Shown: positions 55,803-64,000 of the stretch, piece by piece
How positions within the stretch are numbered: the stretch's first letter is position 1
Layout of the letters: each line of letters opens with the position of its first letter
Assembly: GCA_000803105.1 (NCBI GenBank)
Contig: JTDA01000017.1
Coordinates: 26,438-90,437, forward strand
DNA length: 64,000 nucleotides
Direction: 5' to 3'
Origin: Coprobacter secundus
GTDB taxonomy: Bacteria; Bacteroidota; Bacteroidia; Bacteroidales; Coprobacteraceae
Made by a program: the position numbers and the translations under genes
Notes under the pieces: generated by a model
Seen by the model: the letters and a program-made list of their open reading frames with translations, nothing else
What the model was told of the DNA's origin: nothing
Database searches by the model: none

Positions 55803-56426
55803 TTAATATTTTATTCTTGCCAAAATTAATTTTACATGTTCTTCTCGTCTTTTTTGAATAAACTCTTCGTGAATTTCTTTCGGAAGAATATCTTTATTTC
55901 CGAAAATGACAGGTGATACTAAGAATGTAAAGATATTTAAAGATATAATGTCGAATATTAAGTCAATGGCATTTATAGGTTTGATGGACCCTTTTTGTAT
56001 TTCAATATTGATTTCAGATTGAATACGTTCTAATGTGGAAGAAGCGATGCTTCCGAACATTTTTCTGAAATCATGTAGGCGTTTAGGATTTGTGAGGAGC
56101 TCGTTAATTATGAAGAATGGTATTTGGGGATTTGCTGCGACGAAGTCAAAATGAGTTTCAACGGCTTGCTTTAATTTTATATCAAAAGGTTGGTTACTAT
56201 CAAATTTTGTCTTAAATGAATTTGCAAGTATTTCTACTTTTTGACTAAAAACTTTTTCAAAAAGGTTTTCTTTAGTACGAAAGTAATAGTGAAGCATGGC
56301 ATGGGTAACTCCTGCCTGTTTTGCGATATCTGTAGTTTTACTTAAAGCATAACCTTTTTTTAAAAATTCCTCTTCCGCAGCTTTTAGAATGGCCTGTTCT
56401 GTGTTTTTATCTTCTTTTTCTCCCAT
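55803..56426 (-). CDS. TetR/AcrR family transcriptional regulator
   Basis: This 207-residue protein has an N-terminal TetR helix-turn-helix (about 10-58; TDIAKQAGVTHAMLHYYFRT, about 36-55) and a helical ligand-binding C-terminal domain (about 70-200) of the CerR/YbiH type. It should repress the downstream TolC-HlyD-ABC operon and itself until a toxic compound binds. Its gene is first in the transcript. Confidence 0.95.
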   Translation of the reverse strand: MGEKEDKNTEQAILKAAEEEFLKKGYALSKTTDIAKQAGVTHAMLHYYFRTKENLFEKVFSQKVEILANSFKTKFDSNQPFDIKLKQAVETHFDFVAANPQIPFFIINELLTNPKRLHDFRKMFGSIASSTLERIQSEINIEIQKGSIKPINAIDLIFDIISLNIFTFLVSPVIFGNKDILPKEIHEEFIQKRREEHVKLILARIKY

Positions 56427-56445
56427 ATATTTTAACAGATATGTT

Positions 56446-56473
56446 TAACATTTATGTTAGCCTTGCAAATGTA
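56446..56473 (-). promoter_or_regulatory. tetR promoter -7 box and overlapping dyad
   Basis: On the minus strand TACATTTG (56466-56473) is the -7 box. Just downstream of it is TAACAT-TT-ATGTTA (56446-56459), a 14-base dyad that would cover the transcription start. This is a good candidate for a TetR auto-operator. Confidence 0.6.
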
Positions 56474-56658
56474 GATATTTTATTTTAAAAAGCGTGCGTA
56501 TTAGTATATAATTTTAGAAACAATACAGTCTTAAAGATTGTAGGAAGTAGCGTTCGTTTTATCTATAACGGAAATAGAAAATAAAGTATTGAGAGAGTTT
56601 TGAACAAAACGCTTTGAAGCAATGTTATAATAGGAAATTGATAGAAAATTTTAAGATT

Positions 56659-57168
56659 ATGGCAAAAGAGAGTGTTGATATCCTCAAAGGGAAAATTGAT
56701 GTAAAAAAAGTACTTGAACAGCTTAATGCCGCATTAGCAGAAGAGTGGTTGGCTTTTTACCAGTATTGGGCTGGGGCTTTGATTATTGAAGGACCTATGC
56801 GTACTGAGGTCCAGAAAGAGATGGAAGAGCATGCACAAGAAGAGTATGAACATGCTAAATTATTGGCTGACCGCATTATTGAACTTGAGGGAGTTCCTGT
56901 ATTGTCTCCTCAACAATGGTTTGATTTAGCTCGTTGCAAATATTTAGCGCCAGATGATTTTGGAGTAGTTAGTATTCTGAATCAAAATATTGCGTCAGAG
57001 CGTTGTGCTATAAAAAGGTATAGTGAAATTGCTAATTTTACAGATGGTTTAGACTTTACAACTTGTGATATTGCTAAACATATTATGGCTGAGGAAGAAG
57101 ATCATGAGCAAGATTTGCAAGATTTTATCAATGATATAAATCGTATGGTTAAATATTTAGGTAGATGA
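56659..57168 (+). CDS. Dps-like / bacterioferritin-like ferritin (DPSL family)
   Basis: From the ATG at 56659 (MAKESVDILKGKID) this is a 169-residue four-helix ferritin-like protein. Di-iron ligands fit AALAEEWLAFYQYW (about 28-41) and EMEEHAQEEYEHAKLL (about 56-71), then SERCAIKRYSEIA (about 115-127) and MAEEEDHEQDLQDF (about 145-158). Cys residues occur in LARCKYL, SERCAIK and TTCDIAK; a Cys pair is known in Dps-like proteins. It stores iron and protects against peroxide in the cytoplasm. A Met at 56614 is in frame but lacks support. Confidence 0.88.
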   Translation: MAKESVDILKGKIDVKKVLEQLNAALAEEWLAFYQYWAGALIIEGPMRTEVQKEMEEHAQEEYEHAKLLADRIIELEGVPVLSPQQWFDLARCKYLAPDDFGVVSILNQNIASERCAIKRYSEIANFTDGLDFTTCDIAKHIMAEEEDHEQDLQDFINDINRMVKYLGR

Positions 57169-57185
57169 GATTTGTTTGTATCATA

Positions 57186-57226
57186 CACAAAAGCGGTTGG
57201 AAATTGTATTCCCAACCGCTTTTGTG
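57186..57226. terminator. Bidirectional terminator between ferritin and fumarase
   Basis: A 15-bp perfect stem (57186-57200 with 57212-57226) between the convergent genes ends in T-rich tracts on both strands. Confidence 0.85.
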
Positions 57227-57245
57227 TTTATAGCTGTTTTTGTAA

Positions 57246-58892
57246 TTATAGATTGCAAGAACTACAGCGAGGTTTTATTTGTTTAAAAAAGTCATTCCCT
57301 TTGTCATCGACTAGAATAAAAGCAGGGAAGTTTTCTACTTCAATTTTCCAGATAGCTTCCATTCCTAATTCTGGATATTCGAGGCACTCTACTTTTTTAA
57401 TGTTGTTTTGCGCCAATATAGCAGCAGGACCTCCTATACTTCCTAAGTAAAATCCTCCATGTTTTTTACAAGCATCCGTTACTTGCTGGCTACGATTACC
57501 CTTAGCTATCATAATCATTGAACCTCCGTTTTCTTGGAATAAATCTACGTAAGGATCCATACGCCCTGCGGTTGTTGGACCGAAAGAACCTGAAGGCATT
57601 CCTGCAGGAGTTTTTGCTGGTCCGGCATAGTAAATAGGATGATCTTTTAAATATTGAGGCATTCCTTTTCCTGAGTCCAAGCGTTCCTTAATTTTTGCAT
57701 GAGCAATATCCCGACCTACAATAATCGTACCGCTAAGAGATAAACGGGTTGCTACTGGGTATTTGGTCAGTTCGGCTAAAATATCTTTCATCGGACGATT
57801 GAGGTCTATTCTTACAGCATTTCCTTCTCCTGCTTGGCGTAGTTCCTCTGGAATTAATTCATCAGGGTTATCATCCAATTTTTCAATCCAAAGTCCGTCC
57901 TTATTAATTTTAGCTTTAATATTACGGTCTGCAGAGCAAGAAACTCCAAGACCAACTGGACAAGAAGCTCCATGGCGGGGTAAACGAATGATGCGAACAT
58001 CATGAGCAAAATACTTACCGCCGAATTGGGCCCCTATTCCTGAATTTTGAGCCGCTTTTAATACCTCTTTTTCGAGTTCTATATCACGGAATGCCTGTCC
58101 CCATTCATTACCTTTTGTTGGTAAATTATCGTAATATTTAGCAGAAGCCAATTTTACTGTTTTTAAATTCATTTCTGCCGATGTCCCTCCAATTACAAAT
58201 GCTACATGATAAGGTGGACATGCAGCGGTACCTAAAGTTTTCATTTTCTCAACCAGAAACTTGACTAATGTGTCGGGGTTGATGAGTGCTTTAGTTTCTT
58301 GGTATAAATATGTTTTATTGGCAGAACCGCCACCTTTGGTCATAAAAAGAAATTTGTATTCCATTCCGTCTACGGCGTACAAATCGATTTGAGCTGGTAA
58401 ATTACATTTAGTATTTACTTCATTATACATATCAAGAGGTGCATTTTGGGAGTAGCGTAAATTCTCTTCAGTGTATGTTTTGTATACCCCTAATGAAAGA
58501 GCTTCTTCATCTCCTCCTCCAGTCCATACCTGTTGGCCTTTTTTACCTACAACAATGGCTGTACCTGTATCTTGACAGAAAGGCAGTACCCCCTTGCTGG
58601 CTACTTCGGCATTACGCAGCATTGTCAGTGCAACATATTTATCATTATCACTGGCTTCTGGATCATGTAATATTTTTGCCACCATCTGGTTGTGTTCGCG
58701 ACGAAGTAAAAAGGAAACATCTCGAAAAGCAGCATTCGATAATTTGGTCAGAGCTTCCGGTTCTATTACTAAAACTTCTTTCCCATGACATGTTTCTACT
58801 GATACATGTTCTTTGGTTAGCAGATAGTACTCTGTATTGTCTTTTCCCATAGGAAAAGGCTCCTGATACTTAAAAGGAGGAGGTGTTGCCAT
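57246..58892 (-). CDS. fumA: Fumarate hydratase, class I
   Basis: This 548-residue protein is a class I (iron-sulfur) fumarase that hydrates fumarate to malate in the TCA cycle. It shows GVLPFCQDTGTAIVVGKKG (Cys about 105), MTKGGGSANKTYLY, RLPRHGASCPVGLGVSCSAD with the two other cluster Cys (around 315-325), and the beta domain with MPSGSFGPTTAGRMDPYVDL (about 431-450). All three cluster Cys are present. The enzyme is cytoplasmic and oxygen-sensitive. Confidence 0.96.
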   Translation of the reverse strand: MATPPPFKYQEPFPMGKDNTEYYLLTKEHVSVETCHGKEVLVIEPEALTKLSNAAFRDVSFLLRREHNQMVAKILHDPEASDNDKYVALTMLRNAEVASKGVLPFCQDTGTAIVVGKKGQQVWTGGGDEEALSLGVYKTYTEENLRYSQNAPLDMYNEVNTKCNLPAQIDLYAVDGMEYKFLFMTKGGGSANKTYLYQETKALINPDTLVKFLVEKMKTLGTAACPPYHVAFVIGGTSAEMNLKTVKLASAKYYDNLPTKGNEWGQAFRDIELEKEVLKAAQNSGIGAQFGGKYFAHDVRIIRLPRHGASCPVGLGVSCSADRNIKAKINKDGLWIEKLDDNPDELIPEELRQAGEGNAVRIDLNRPMKDILAELTKYPVATRLSLSGTIIVGRDIAHAKIKERLDSGKGMPQYLKDHPIYYAGPAKTPAGMPSGSFGPTTAGRMDPYVDLFQENGGSMIMIAKGNRSQQVTDACKKHGGFYLGSIGGPAAILAQNNIKKVECLEYPELGMEAIWKIEVENFPAFILVDDKGNDFFKQIKPRCSSCNL

Positions 58893-58938
58893 ATGTATCT
58901 CTATTTTAATTTGTAAATGTTAAAATTTTAATGCCTAC

Positions 58939-58946
58939 AAAGTTAC
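58939..58946 (-). promoter_or_regulatory. Putative -7 box of fumarase gene
   Basis: On the minus strand TAACTTTG lies 46 bases before the start codon. Confidence 0.45.
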
Positions 58947-59030
58947 GTTTTCTTTTCTTAAAGCCGAAAACGAATGTTTAAAATCATCGGTGGAAACGTG
59001 AAAAATACTTATTCGGGAAAGATATTCTGT

Positions 59031-59474
59031 TTATTTATACAAAGAAGAATATCGTTTTATCCACGGGGAAATAAAAAATATTCCTAATAAAAATCCCGAT
59101 ATTACTCCGGCAGTATTTGACAAAAAGTCAAAAAAGTCACAGCTACGAGTATTTGTCAAGTATTTTTGAGCTATTTCCATTGTTCCCCCAAAGAGAATTG
59201 GAAGCAACCAGAGAATCCATGTGTATTTGGTAGATTTTTGTTTTTTGGTTATTATGCTATATCTGGTCCAATCAAAATAAAATACTAAAGTTAATCCAAG
59301 ATACATACAGAAGTGGATAATCTTATCGAAATAAGGAATATGAAATAATGGAGTGTCAGGTATATTGGAAAAAGAGTTTAAGGATAAATATAAGATACAA
59401 CTTATAATAAAAATTGTGGGTAAAAAAGGAGGGACAAAGTGCTGAATGTATTTAAACAATTTGTTATGTGTCAT
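59031..59474 (-). CDS. VanZ-like family membrane protein
   Basis: This 147-residue protein has about four membrane segments and the VanZ-like motifs FDKIIHFCMYLGLTLVF (about 50-66) and GGTMEIAQKYL...SCDFFDFLSNTAGV (about 97-121). VanZ-like proteins are inner membrane proteins of largely unknown role. It is a single-gene unit with a TATCTTTG box (59500-59507) upstream on the minus strand. Confidence 0.85.
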   Translation of the reverse strand: MTHNKLFKYIQHFVPPFLPTIFIISCILYLSLNSFSNIPDTPLFHIPYFDKIIHFCMYLGLTLVFYFDWTRYSIITKKQKSTKYTWILWLLPILFGGTMEIAQKYLTNTRSCDFFDFLSNTAGVISGFLLGIFFISPWIKRYSSLYK

Positions 59475-59657
59475 GTTTATGTATTAATTGATAATATTAC
59501 AAAGATAATTCTTTATAATTATATAAGAGTAGTTTTTATTATTATTGTAAATAATTGAACGAATAAGACCTATATTTGTTTTGAAATGTTGTTTTTGTGG
59601 ATAAAAATATAAATAAATTTAATCTTTAATGCTAATTTTGCATATGTTAGATTATAA

Positions 59658-61019
59658 ATGAATAGTAAGAATATGGCTAAACGCGCAACTTTTGCTACAA
59701 AATTGGGTGTGATTGCAGCTACTGCAGGTTCATCAGTGGGATTAGGCAATATATGGAGGTTCCCTTATGAGACAGGGCAGAATGGAGGAGCAGCATTCTT
59801 ACTTGTTTATTTTATCTGTGTACTCATACTTGGTTTACCAGTAATGTTGGCAGAATTTACTATTGGTCGTAGTGCAAAATCCAATGCTAGCCGGGCTTTT
59901 ATAAAACTTACCCCGAAGACTCATTGGTATATTGTTGGTATTTTGGGAATTTTTGCAGCAGTATTTATTATGGGTTTTTATTCCGTGATAGCAGGATGGA
60001 CTCTTGATTATGTATACCAGTCTTTGACATTTGGTTTATCTAATAAATCTCCTGAGGCATTTCAGACCGCATTTACAGAATTTACTAAAGATCCTATTCG
60101 ACCAATTTTCTGGACAGGGTTATTTTTATTAGTTAACTATGTTATATTGGTAAGAGGTGTACACAATGGGATAGAGAAAGCATCAAATGTCTTGATGCCT
60201 CTATTATTTGTTATTCTTATTATATTTAGTATACGTTCTTTATTTATGTCTGGCACTGCAGACGGATTATCATTTATGTTCCATCCTGATTTTTCTAAGA
60301 TAGATTCTAATGTAATATTGCGGGCTATGGGGCAAGCCTTTTTCTCTCTAAGCTTAGGAATGGGAACCTTAATTACTTATTCGTCTTATTTTTCGGATAA
60401 AACTTCTTTGACAAAAACTGCTGTAACTGTAGCTTCATTGGATACGTTCGTGGCTATTATGGCAGGCGTAATGATTTTCCCAGCGGTATTTTCTTATGGA
60501 ATTAGTCCTGCGCAAGGGCCAGAGTTAATATTTATAACATTGCCAAATGTTTTTCAGCAGATGCCTGGTGCATATTTGTGGTCTTTATTGTTTTTTATAT
60601 TGATTACTGTAGCAGCATTGACGTCAACGATTTCTCTTTGTGAAGTAGCTATTTCTTATTTGCATGAAGAGTTTGGTTTTATTCGTAGTCGGGCTACATT
60701 ATGGTTGATATTTCTATGTTTCATTATGGCAGTTTTGTGTTCATTATCTTTTGGCCCTCTTTCCGATTTTACGATATTAGGTTATACTATATTTAATTTT
60801 AGTGACTTTTTGGCCTCTAATATTCTATTACCCTTAGGAGGAATGTTGATATCAATATATGTAGGTTGGATATTAGACAAAAAGTTTGTCAAAAATCAAA
60901 TTAGTAATTATGGGCAAATAAAAATATGGTATTTTGATTTGTTAATGATTTCGCTTCGATTTATTGCTCCGGTTGCAATATTTCTTATTTTCTTATATGG
61001 CTTAGGTATTTTTAATTAA
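59658..61019 (+). CDS. Sodium-dependent (NSS/SNF family) amino acid transporter
   Basis: This 453-residue protein has 11-12 membrane helices of the LeuT fold. Helix 1 carries AGSSVGLGNIWRFPYETGQN (about 24-43), the Na+ and substrate site. FSLSLGMGTLITYSSYF (about 233-249) is helix 6. These features are typical of bacterial NSS carriers for amino acids. The substrate is not known. A second Met (MAKRATF, 59673) may be the true start. The next gene follows at one base. Confidence 0.94.
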   Translation: MNSKNMAKRATFATKLGVIAATAGSSVGLGNIWRFPYETGQNGGAAFLLVYFICVLILGLPVMLAEFTIGRSAKSNASRAFIKLTPKTHWYIVGILGIFAAVFIMGFYSVIAGWTLDYVYQSLTFGLSNKSPEAFQTAFTEFTKDPIRPIFWTGLFLLVNYVILVRGVHNGIEKASNVLMPLLFVILIIFSIRSLFMSGTADGLSFMFHPDFSKIDSNVILRAMGQAFFSLSLGMGTLITYSSYFSDKTSLTKTAVTVASLDTFVAIMAGVMIFPAVFSYGISPAQGPELIFITLPNVFQQMPGAYLWSLLFFILITVAALTSTISLCEVAISYLHEEFGFIRSRATLWLIFLCFIMAVLCSLSFGPLSDFTILGYTIFNFSDFLASNILLPLGGMLISIYVGWILDKKFVKNQISNYGQIKIWYFDLLMISLRFIAPVAIFLIFLYGLGIFN

Positions 61020-61020
61020 A

Positions 61021-61404
61021 ATGAAAGAAAGTATAAGCTCCCGATTGTTCTATTTTTCCCGTAATCAAAGGTTTGCGGTAGGGATATTGTTGTTATTGAT
61101 TTTGGGATTTTTAGTATTTCGTTTTTGGATGCAAGAAAGAGAAACAGTAACCGAATCAATACAAGAGTATGAACAGTTTCAGTCAGAAATAGAAGCTTTT
61201 AAGTCTCAATTAGAAACAAAACCTTTGTCTTCTAAAACAAAAATACAGAAAAAGAAAAATTTGCCAAGTTCTGATTCTCGAGTCCAGCCTATACGAGTTA
61301 TTCCAGAAGATGCTGAATCGAATTCGATAATCCTTTTAGAAAAAGATGATAGAAAAGTCATACCCGCTGATAAGAATGAAAGATTAGAGAAAATGGAAAA
61401 ATGA
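61021..61404 (+). CDS. Small single-pass membrane protein, unknown function
   Basis: This 127-residue protein has one membrane helix (about 18-37) followed by a charged, Lys/Glu-rich tail (about 40-127) without known motifs. It begins one base after the NSS transporter stop. Similar short, unnamed proteins (sometimes with an opening domain FYFSRNQRFAVGILLL related to helix-hairpin-helix proteins) exist in Bacteroidetes. I see no HhH repeat here. It could be the truncated start of such a protein. Confidence 0.55.
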   Translation: MKESISSRLFYFSRNQRFAVGILLLLILGFLVFRFWMQERETVTESIQEYEQFQSEIEAFKSQLETKPLSSKTKIQKKKNLPSSDSRVQPIRVIPEDAESNSIILLEKDDRKVIPADKNERLEKMEK

Positions 61405-61444
61405 TATTCTTAATCCAATAAAAAAAACTATCTTCGTTACTTGA

Positions 61445-62320
61445 ATGTTAGATATAAAAAAAATGAATATAGTATCTAGAAAGACATTTTCTCTAAATAT
61501 AAATGGAGCATTATTAGAAATAAATCGTCCATTGATAATGGGTATATTGAACGTGACTCCTGATTCATTCTATACAGACAGTCGTTGTTATAATAAAAAA
61601 GCTATAATTTCACGATTACAGCAGATCGTGAGCGAGGGTGCAGATATGATAGATATTGGAGCATATTCATCTCGTCCGCAGGCAGCAGATATATCTGTCG
61701 AAGAAGAAAAACGTAGACTTGCTGTGGGTTTAAGTGTTATTAAAAAAGAATATCCGAATATTTGTATTTCAGTAGATACCTTTAGAGCAGATGTTGCGGA
61801 ATGGTGTATTAGGGAGTATCAGGTAAATATTATAAATGATATTTCTGGTGGAGAGATGGATGCTCATATGTTTAATGTGGTCGCAGAGACTGGAGTTCCA
61901 TATATTATGATGCATATGAAAGGTACTCCCCAAACAATGATGAAACACACATCATACGAGAATATTGTGGCGGAGTTGTTACAGTGGTTTTCTCTCCGAA
62001 TTGATCGGTTGACTCGAATGGGTGCTAAAGATATAATTATTGATCCTGGTTTTGGTTTTAGTAAAACATTAGAAGGAAATTATGAACTGATGAATCATTT
62101 GTCGGAATTTATGTCTTTAGGATTGCCTATATTAGTTGGTATTTCTAGAAAGTCAATGATATATAAATTATTGGATTCAACCCCTGAAAACAGTCTGAAT
62201 GGAACTACAGTTTTAAATACGCTGGCTTTATTGGGAGGAGCGAATATATTGAGAGTGCATGATGTGAAAGCGGCTGTGGAGACAGTGAAAATTATGATGA
62301 AAACGTTAGAGGCAAATTGA
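61445..62320 (+). CDS. folP: Dihydropteroate synthase
   Basis: This 291-residue TIM-barrel enzyme joins pterin pyrophosphate with p-aminobenzoate in folate synthesis. It shows MGILNVTPDSFYTDSR (about 30-45), DIGAYSSRPQA (about 72-82), ISVDTFRADV, NDISGGEMD, IIDPGFGFSKTLEGNYEL and VGISRKSMIYKLL. All key blocks are present. It lies 30 bases upstream of the c-di-AMP synthase gene, an arrangement that is common in Bacteroidetes. Confidence 0.97.
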   Translation: MLDIKKMNIVSRKTFSLNINGALLEINRPLIMGILNVTPDSFYTDSRCYNKKAIISRLQQIVSEGADMIDIGAYSSRPQAADISVEEEKRRLAVGLSVIKKEYPNICISVDTFRADVAEWCIREYQVNIINDISGGEMDAHMFNVVAETGVPYIMMHMKGTPQTMMKHTSYENIVAELLQWFSLRIDRLTRMGAKDIIIDPGFGFSKTLEGNYELMNHLSEFMSLGLPILVGISRKSMIYKLLDSTPENSLNGTTVLNTLALLGGANILRVHDVKAAVETVKIMMKTLEAN

Positions 62321-62350
62321 TTTACAGTGGGTATATAAAAGAAGGACGAT

Positions 62351-63121
62351 ATGTTTGTACACTTTGGGATAAAAGATGTCATTGATATATTATTAGTAGC
62401 CTTACTCTTATATAATATATATAAGATGATGAAGGATTCTGGTACTATTAATATATTTGGTGGTATAATGGCTTTTCTTGCTGTTTGGATTGTGGTGACC
62501 AGAATACTGGACATGCGTCTTATGGGTGCAATTATGGATAAGCTTATAAGTGTTGGTGTTCTTATTTTGGTTATCTTGTTTCAAGATGAAATACGGCGTT
62601 TTTTGGTTGAATTAGGGTCACATAAACGATGGCGTTTTTTCTTTCGATTATTTTTCCCAGATAAAAAAGATAATTCTAAAGCTCAGAGTTATATTATACC
62701 TTTGGTGTATGCCTGTATGAATATGGCGAAAACTAAGACGGGAGCATTAATTGTTATTCAAAAAGACATTGCTTTGACTCAGTATATTCAGACGGGCGAT
62801 ATTATAAATGCAGATGTTAATTCTCGCCTTATTGAAAATATTTTTTTTAAGAATAGCCCTTTGCATGATGGCGCTATGATAATTGCTGATAATCGTATTG
62901 TTGCTGCAGCTTGCATACTGCCGGTCTCTCATAATAATGACGTTCCTAAATCATTGGGATTGAGGCATCGGTCAGGATTGGGCATTTCTCAGGAGTCAGA
63001 TGCAACAGCAGTCATTGTTTCAGAAGAGACAGGGAATATATCTGTTGCGCGAAATGGGAAATTACATATTAAGCTGTCAGGAAAAGATTTAGAAAATATT
63101 CTTTCAGATGATTCCTTATGA
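62351..63121 (+). CDS. cdaA: Diadenylate cyclase (c-di-AMP synthase) CdaA type
   Basis: This 256-residue protein has three N-terminal membrane helices (about 8-28, 35-53 and 60-78) and a DAC domain (about 100-240). The DAC domain shows SPLHDGAMII (DGA, about 170-179) and LGLRHRSGLGI (RHR, about 202-212). It makes c-di-AMP, a second messenger for osmotic and cell wall control, from two ATP. It follows folP and is terminated shortly after. Confidence 0.96.
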   Translation: MFVHFGIKDVIDILLVALLLYNIYKMMKDSGTINIFGGIMAFLAVWIVVTRILDMRLMGAIMDKLISVGVLILVILFQDEIRRFLVELGSHKRWRFFFRLFFPDKKDNSKAQSYIIPLVYACMNMAKTKTGALIVIQKDIALTQYIQTGDIINADVNSRLIENIFFKNSPLHDGAMIIADNRIVAAACILPVSHNNDVPKSLGLRHRSGLGISQESDATAVIVSEETGNISVARNGKLHIKLSGKDLENILSDDSL

Positions 63122-63132
63122 AAATGAAGAAG

Positions 63133-63170
63133 GAAAGGTAGCCTTAAACATAAAACTACCTTTCTTTTTT
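63133..63170. terminator. Terminator between cdaA and Bax-inhibitor gene
   Basis: A 9-bp stem (63133-63141 with 63156-63164) is followed by a T-run on the plus strand. Confidence 0.7.
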
Positions 63171-63171
63171 C

Positions 63172-63867
63172 TTATTTGCGGTCTCCAAAAATACGAAGAA
63201 GATATAAGAATAAATTAATAAAGTCGAGATATAAAGAAAGAGCACCTAAAAGGGCCATTTTTTGAGATTCTTCTGTTATTTCCTGACCACTTAATAATCT
63301 TTTTATTTTTTGGGTATCATAAGCTGTTAAACCAACGAAAATAAAAATGCCAGCATAAGTTGTAATCCAATATAATGTGCTGTTAGCCCAAAAAATATTT
63401 ACAACAGTAGCAATGATTAACCCGATAAGTAACATAAAAAGGAGATTACCTAAAGACGTAAGATCTTTTTTAGTAAAATATCCGTATAAACTCATTGCTC
63501 CGAATGTTCCTGCTGTTACAAAGAATGTAGAAGCTATTGATGTTGTTGTATAAGCAAGGAAAATAACGGACAAGGTTAAACCATTGATAAAAGAATACAA
63601 CATGAATAAGCCTGTGGCCGTAGTAAATGATAAAGATTGTATACGAGCGGATACATACCAGACAAGAGCCAATTCAGCAATGATAAGACCAAAAAACATG
63701 AAGCGACTCCCAAATATGAATTGCTGCATTGCATATGAGTTACTTACTGCCATTGCAGTGATACCGGTTATTGCAAGAGCAGCAGTCATCCACAAGTATA
63801 CGTTTTTTATTAAAGTAGATTGAGCTAATTTGGATTGATAATCCGAAACTGAATAATCTGAATTCAT
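63172..63867 (-). CDS. Bax inhibitor-1 / YccA family membrane protein
   Basis: This 231-residue protein has seven membrane helices of the BI-1 family, with NVYLWMTAALAITGITAMAV near the N-terminus, GLTLSVIFLAYT, and the acidic TAYDTQKIKRLL block (about residues 182-193) before the last helix. BI-1 proteins are thought to act as pH-dependent Ca2+ leak channels. Its minus-strand promoter box TATATTTG lies at 63896-63903. Confidence 0.93.
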   Translation of the reverse strand: MNSDYSVSDYQSKLAQSTLIKNVYLWMTAALAITGITAMAVSNSYAMQQFIFGSRFMFFGLIIAELALVWYVSARIQSLSFTTATGLFMLYSFINGLTLSVIFLAYTTTSIASTFFVTAGTFGAMSLYGYFTKKDLTSLGNLLFMLLIGLIIATVVNIFWANSTLYWITTYAGIFIFVGLTAYDTQKIKRLLSGQEITEESQKMALLGALSLYLDFINLFLYLLRIFGDRK

Positions 63868-63895
63868 ATGAAATTTATTTTTTAAATTAATAGGA

Positions 63896-63907
63896 CAAAT
63901 ATACGGA
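63896..63907 (-). promoter_or_regulatory. Putative promoter element of Bax-inhibitor gene
   Basis: On the minus strand this reads ATCCGTATATTTG at the core, with -7 box TATATTTG (63896-63903). The TCCGTATATTTG string also occurs at 490-501 (minus) and 7081-7092 (plus). Confidence 0.5.
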
Positions 63908-64000
63908 TTATTTTATTAATGGACATTTTATCCTTTCATTTTCTATGAAATCCTTAATTTCAAGGAAAAATCTACTCAAATAAATTTTTAGTATGGGTTA

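Overview
The window is AT-rich chromosomal DNA of a Bacteroidales bacterium, probably a gut-type relative of Bacteroides, Barnesiella or Coprobacter; the genus is not certain. The support is repeated Bacteroidetes-type promoters (TTG, about 19-20 bases, TAnnTTTG), an ECF sigma / FecR / TonB-dependent receptor / DUF4249 unit, an AGE-type sialic acid operon, DUF4919 and DUF3316 proteins, and T9SS-like C-terminal tails. No plasmid, phage, insertion sequence or CRISPR array was seen. Most of it is core chromosome.

Layout: 1-7000 holds the start of fabI (cut by the window edge), a ROK sugar kinase, a leftward envelope operon (PASTA protein, RluD-type pseudouridine synthase, Ddl, acyltransferase) and a coiled-coil membrane protein. 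7.5-11.7 kb is a leftward N-acetylneuraminate operon (MFS transporter, lyase, AGE epimerase, creatininase-family protein). 12.2-17.2 kb is a rightward efflux set (TolC, HlyD, two ABC-2 permeases) with no ATPase gene. 17.4-21.2 kb is a tandem family of secreted endonuclease I proteins (one truncated), followed by corA. 22.4-27.6 kb is the ECF sigma, anti-sigma, TonB receptor and lipoprotein module. 28.0-28.3 kb has three tandem tRNA-Val genes, then purB, a 1138-residue helicase-nuclease and the pst-phoU operon without pstS. 37.9-48.9 kb carries a MATE exporter, glyS-lemA-FKBP, parC, an S41 protease, tRNA-Leu and small enzymes. 49.6-56.4 kb is a complete TetR-controlled ABC efflux operon. The right end has a Dps-like ferritin, class I fumarase, an NSS transporter, folP, the diadenylate cyclase gene cdaA and a Bax-inhibitor-1 family protein.

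The most useful anomalies are three reading-frame breaks within 9 kb, each explainable by a one-base change in a homopolymer (endonuclease signal peptide, corA start, TonB receptor C-terminus). They may be sequencing errors or slippage switches. Others are a 29-bp near-perfect inverted repeat in the fabI promoter, a PstS-like insert in PstC where pstS is missing, a perfect 52-bp palindrome that encodes the end of an FKBP protein, and a creatininase homologue in the sialic acid operon. I did not find a system I would call new with confidence.
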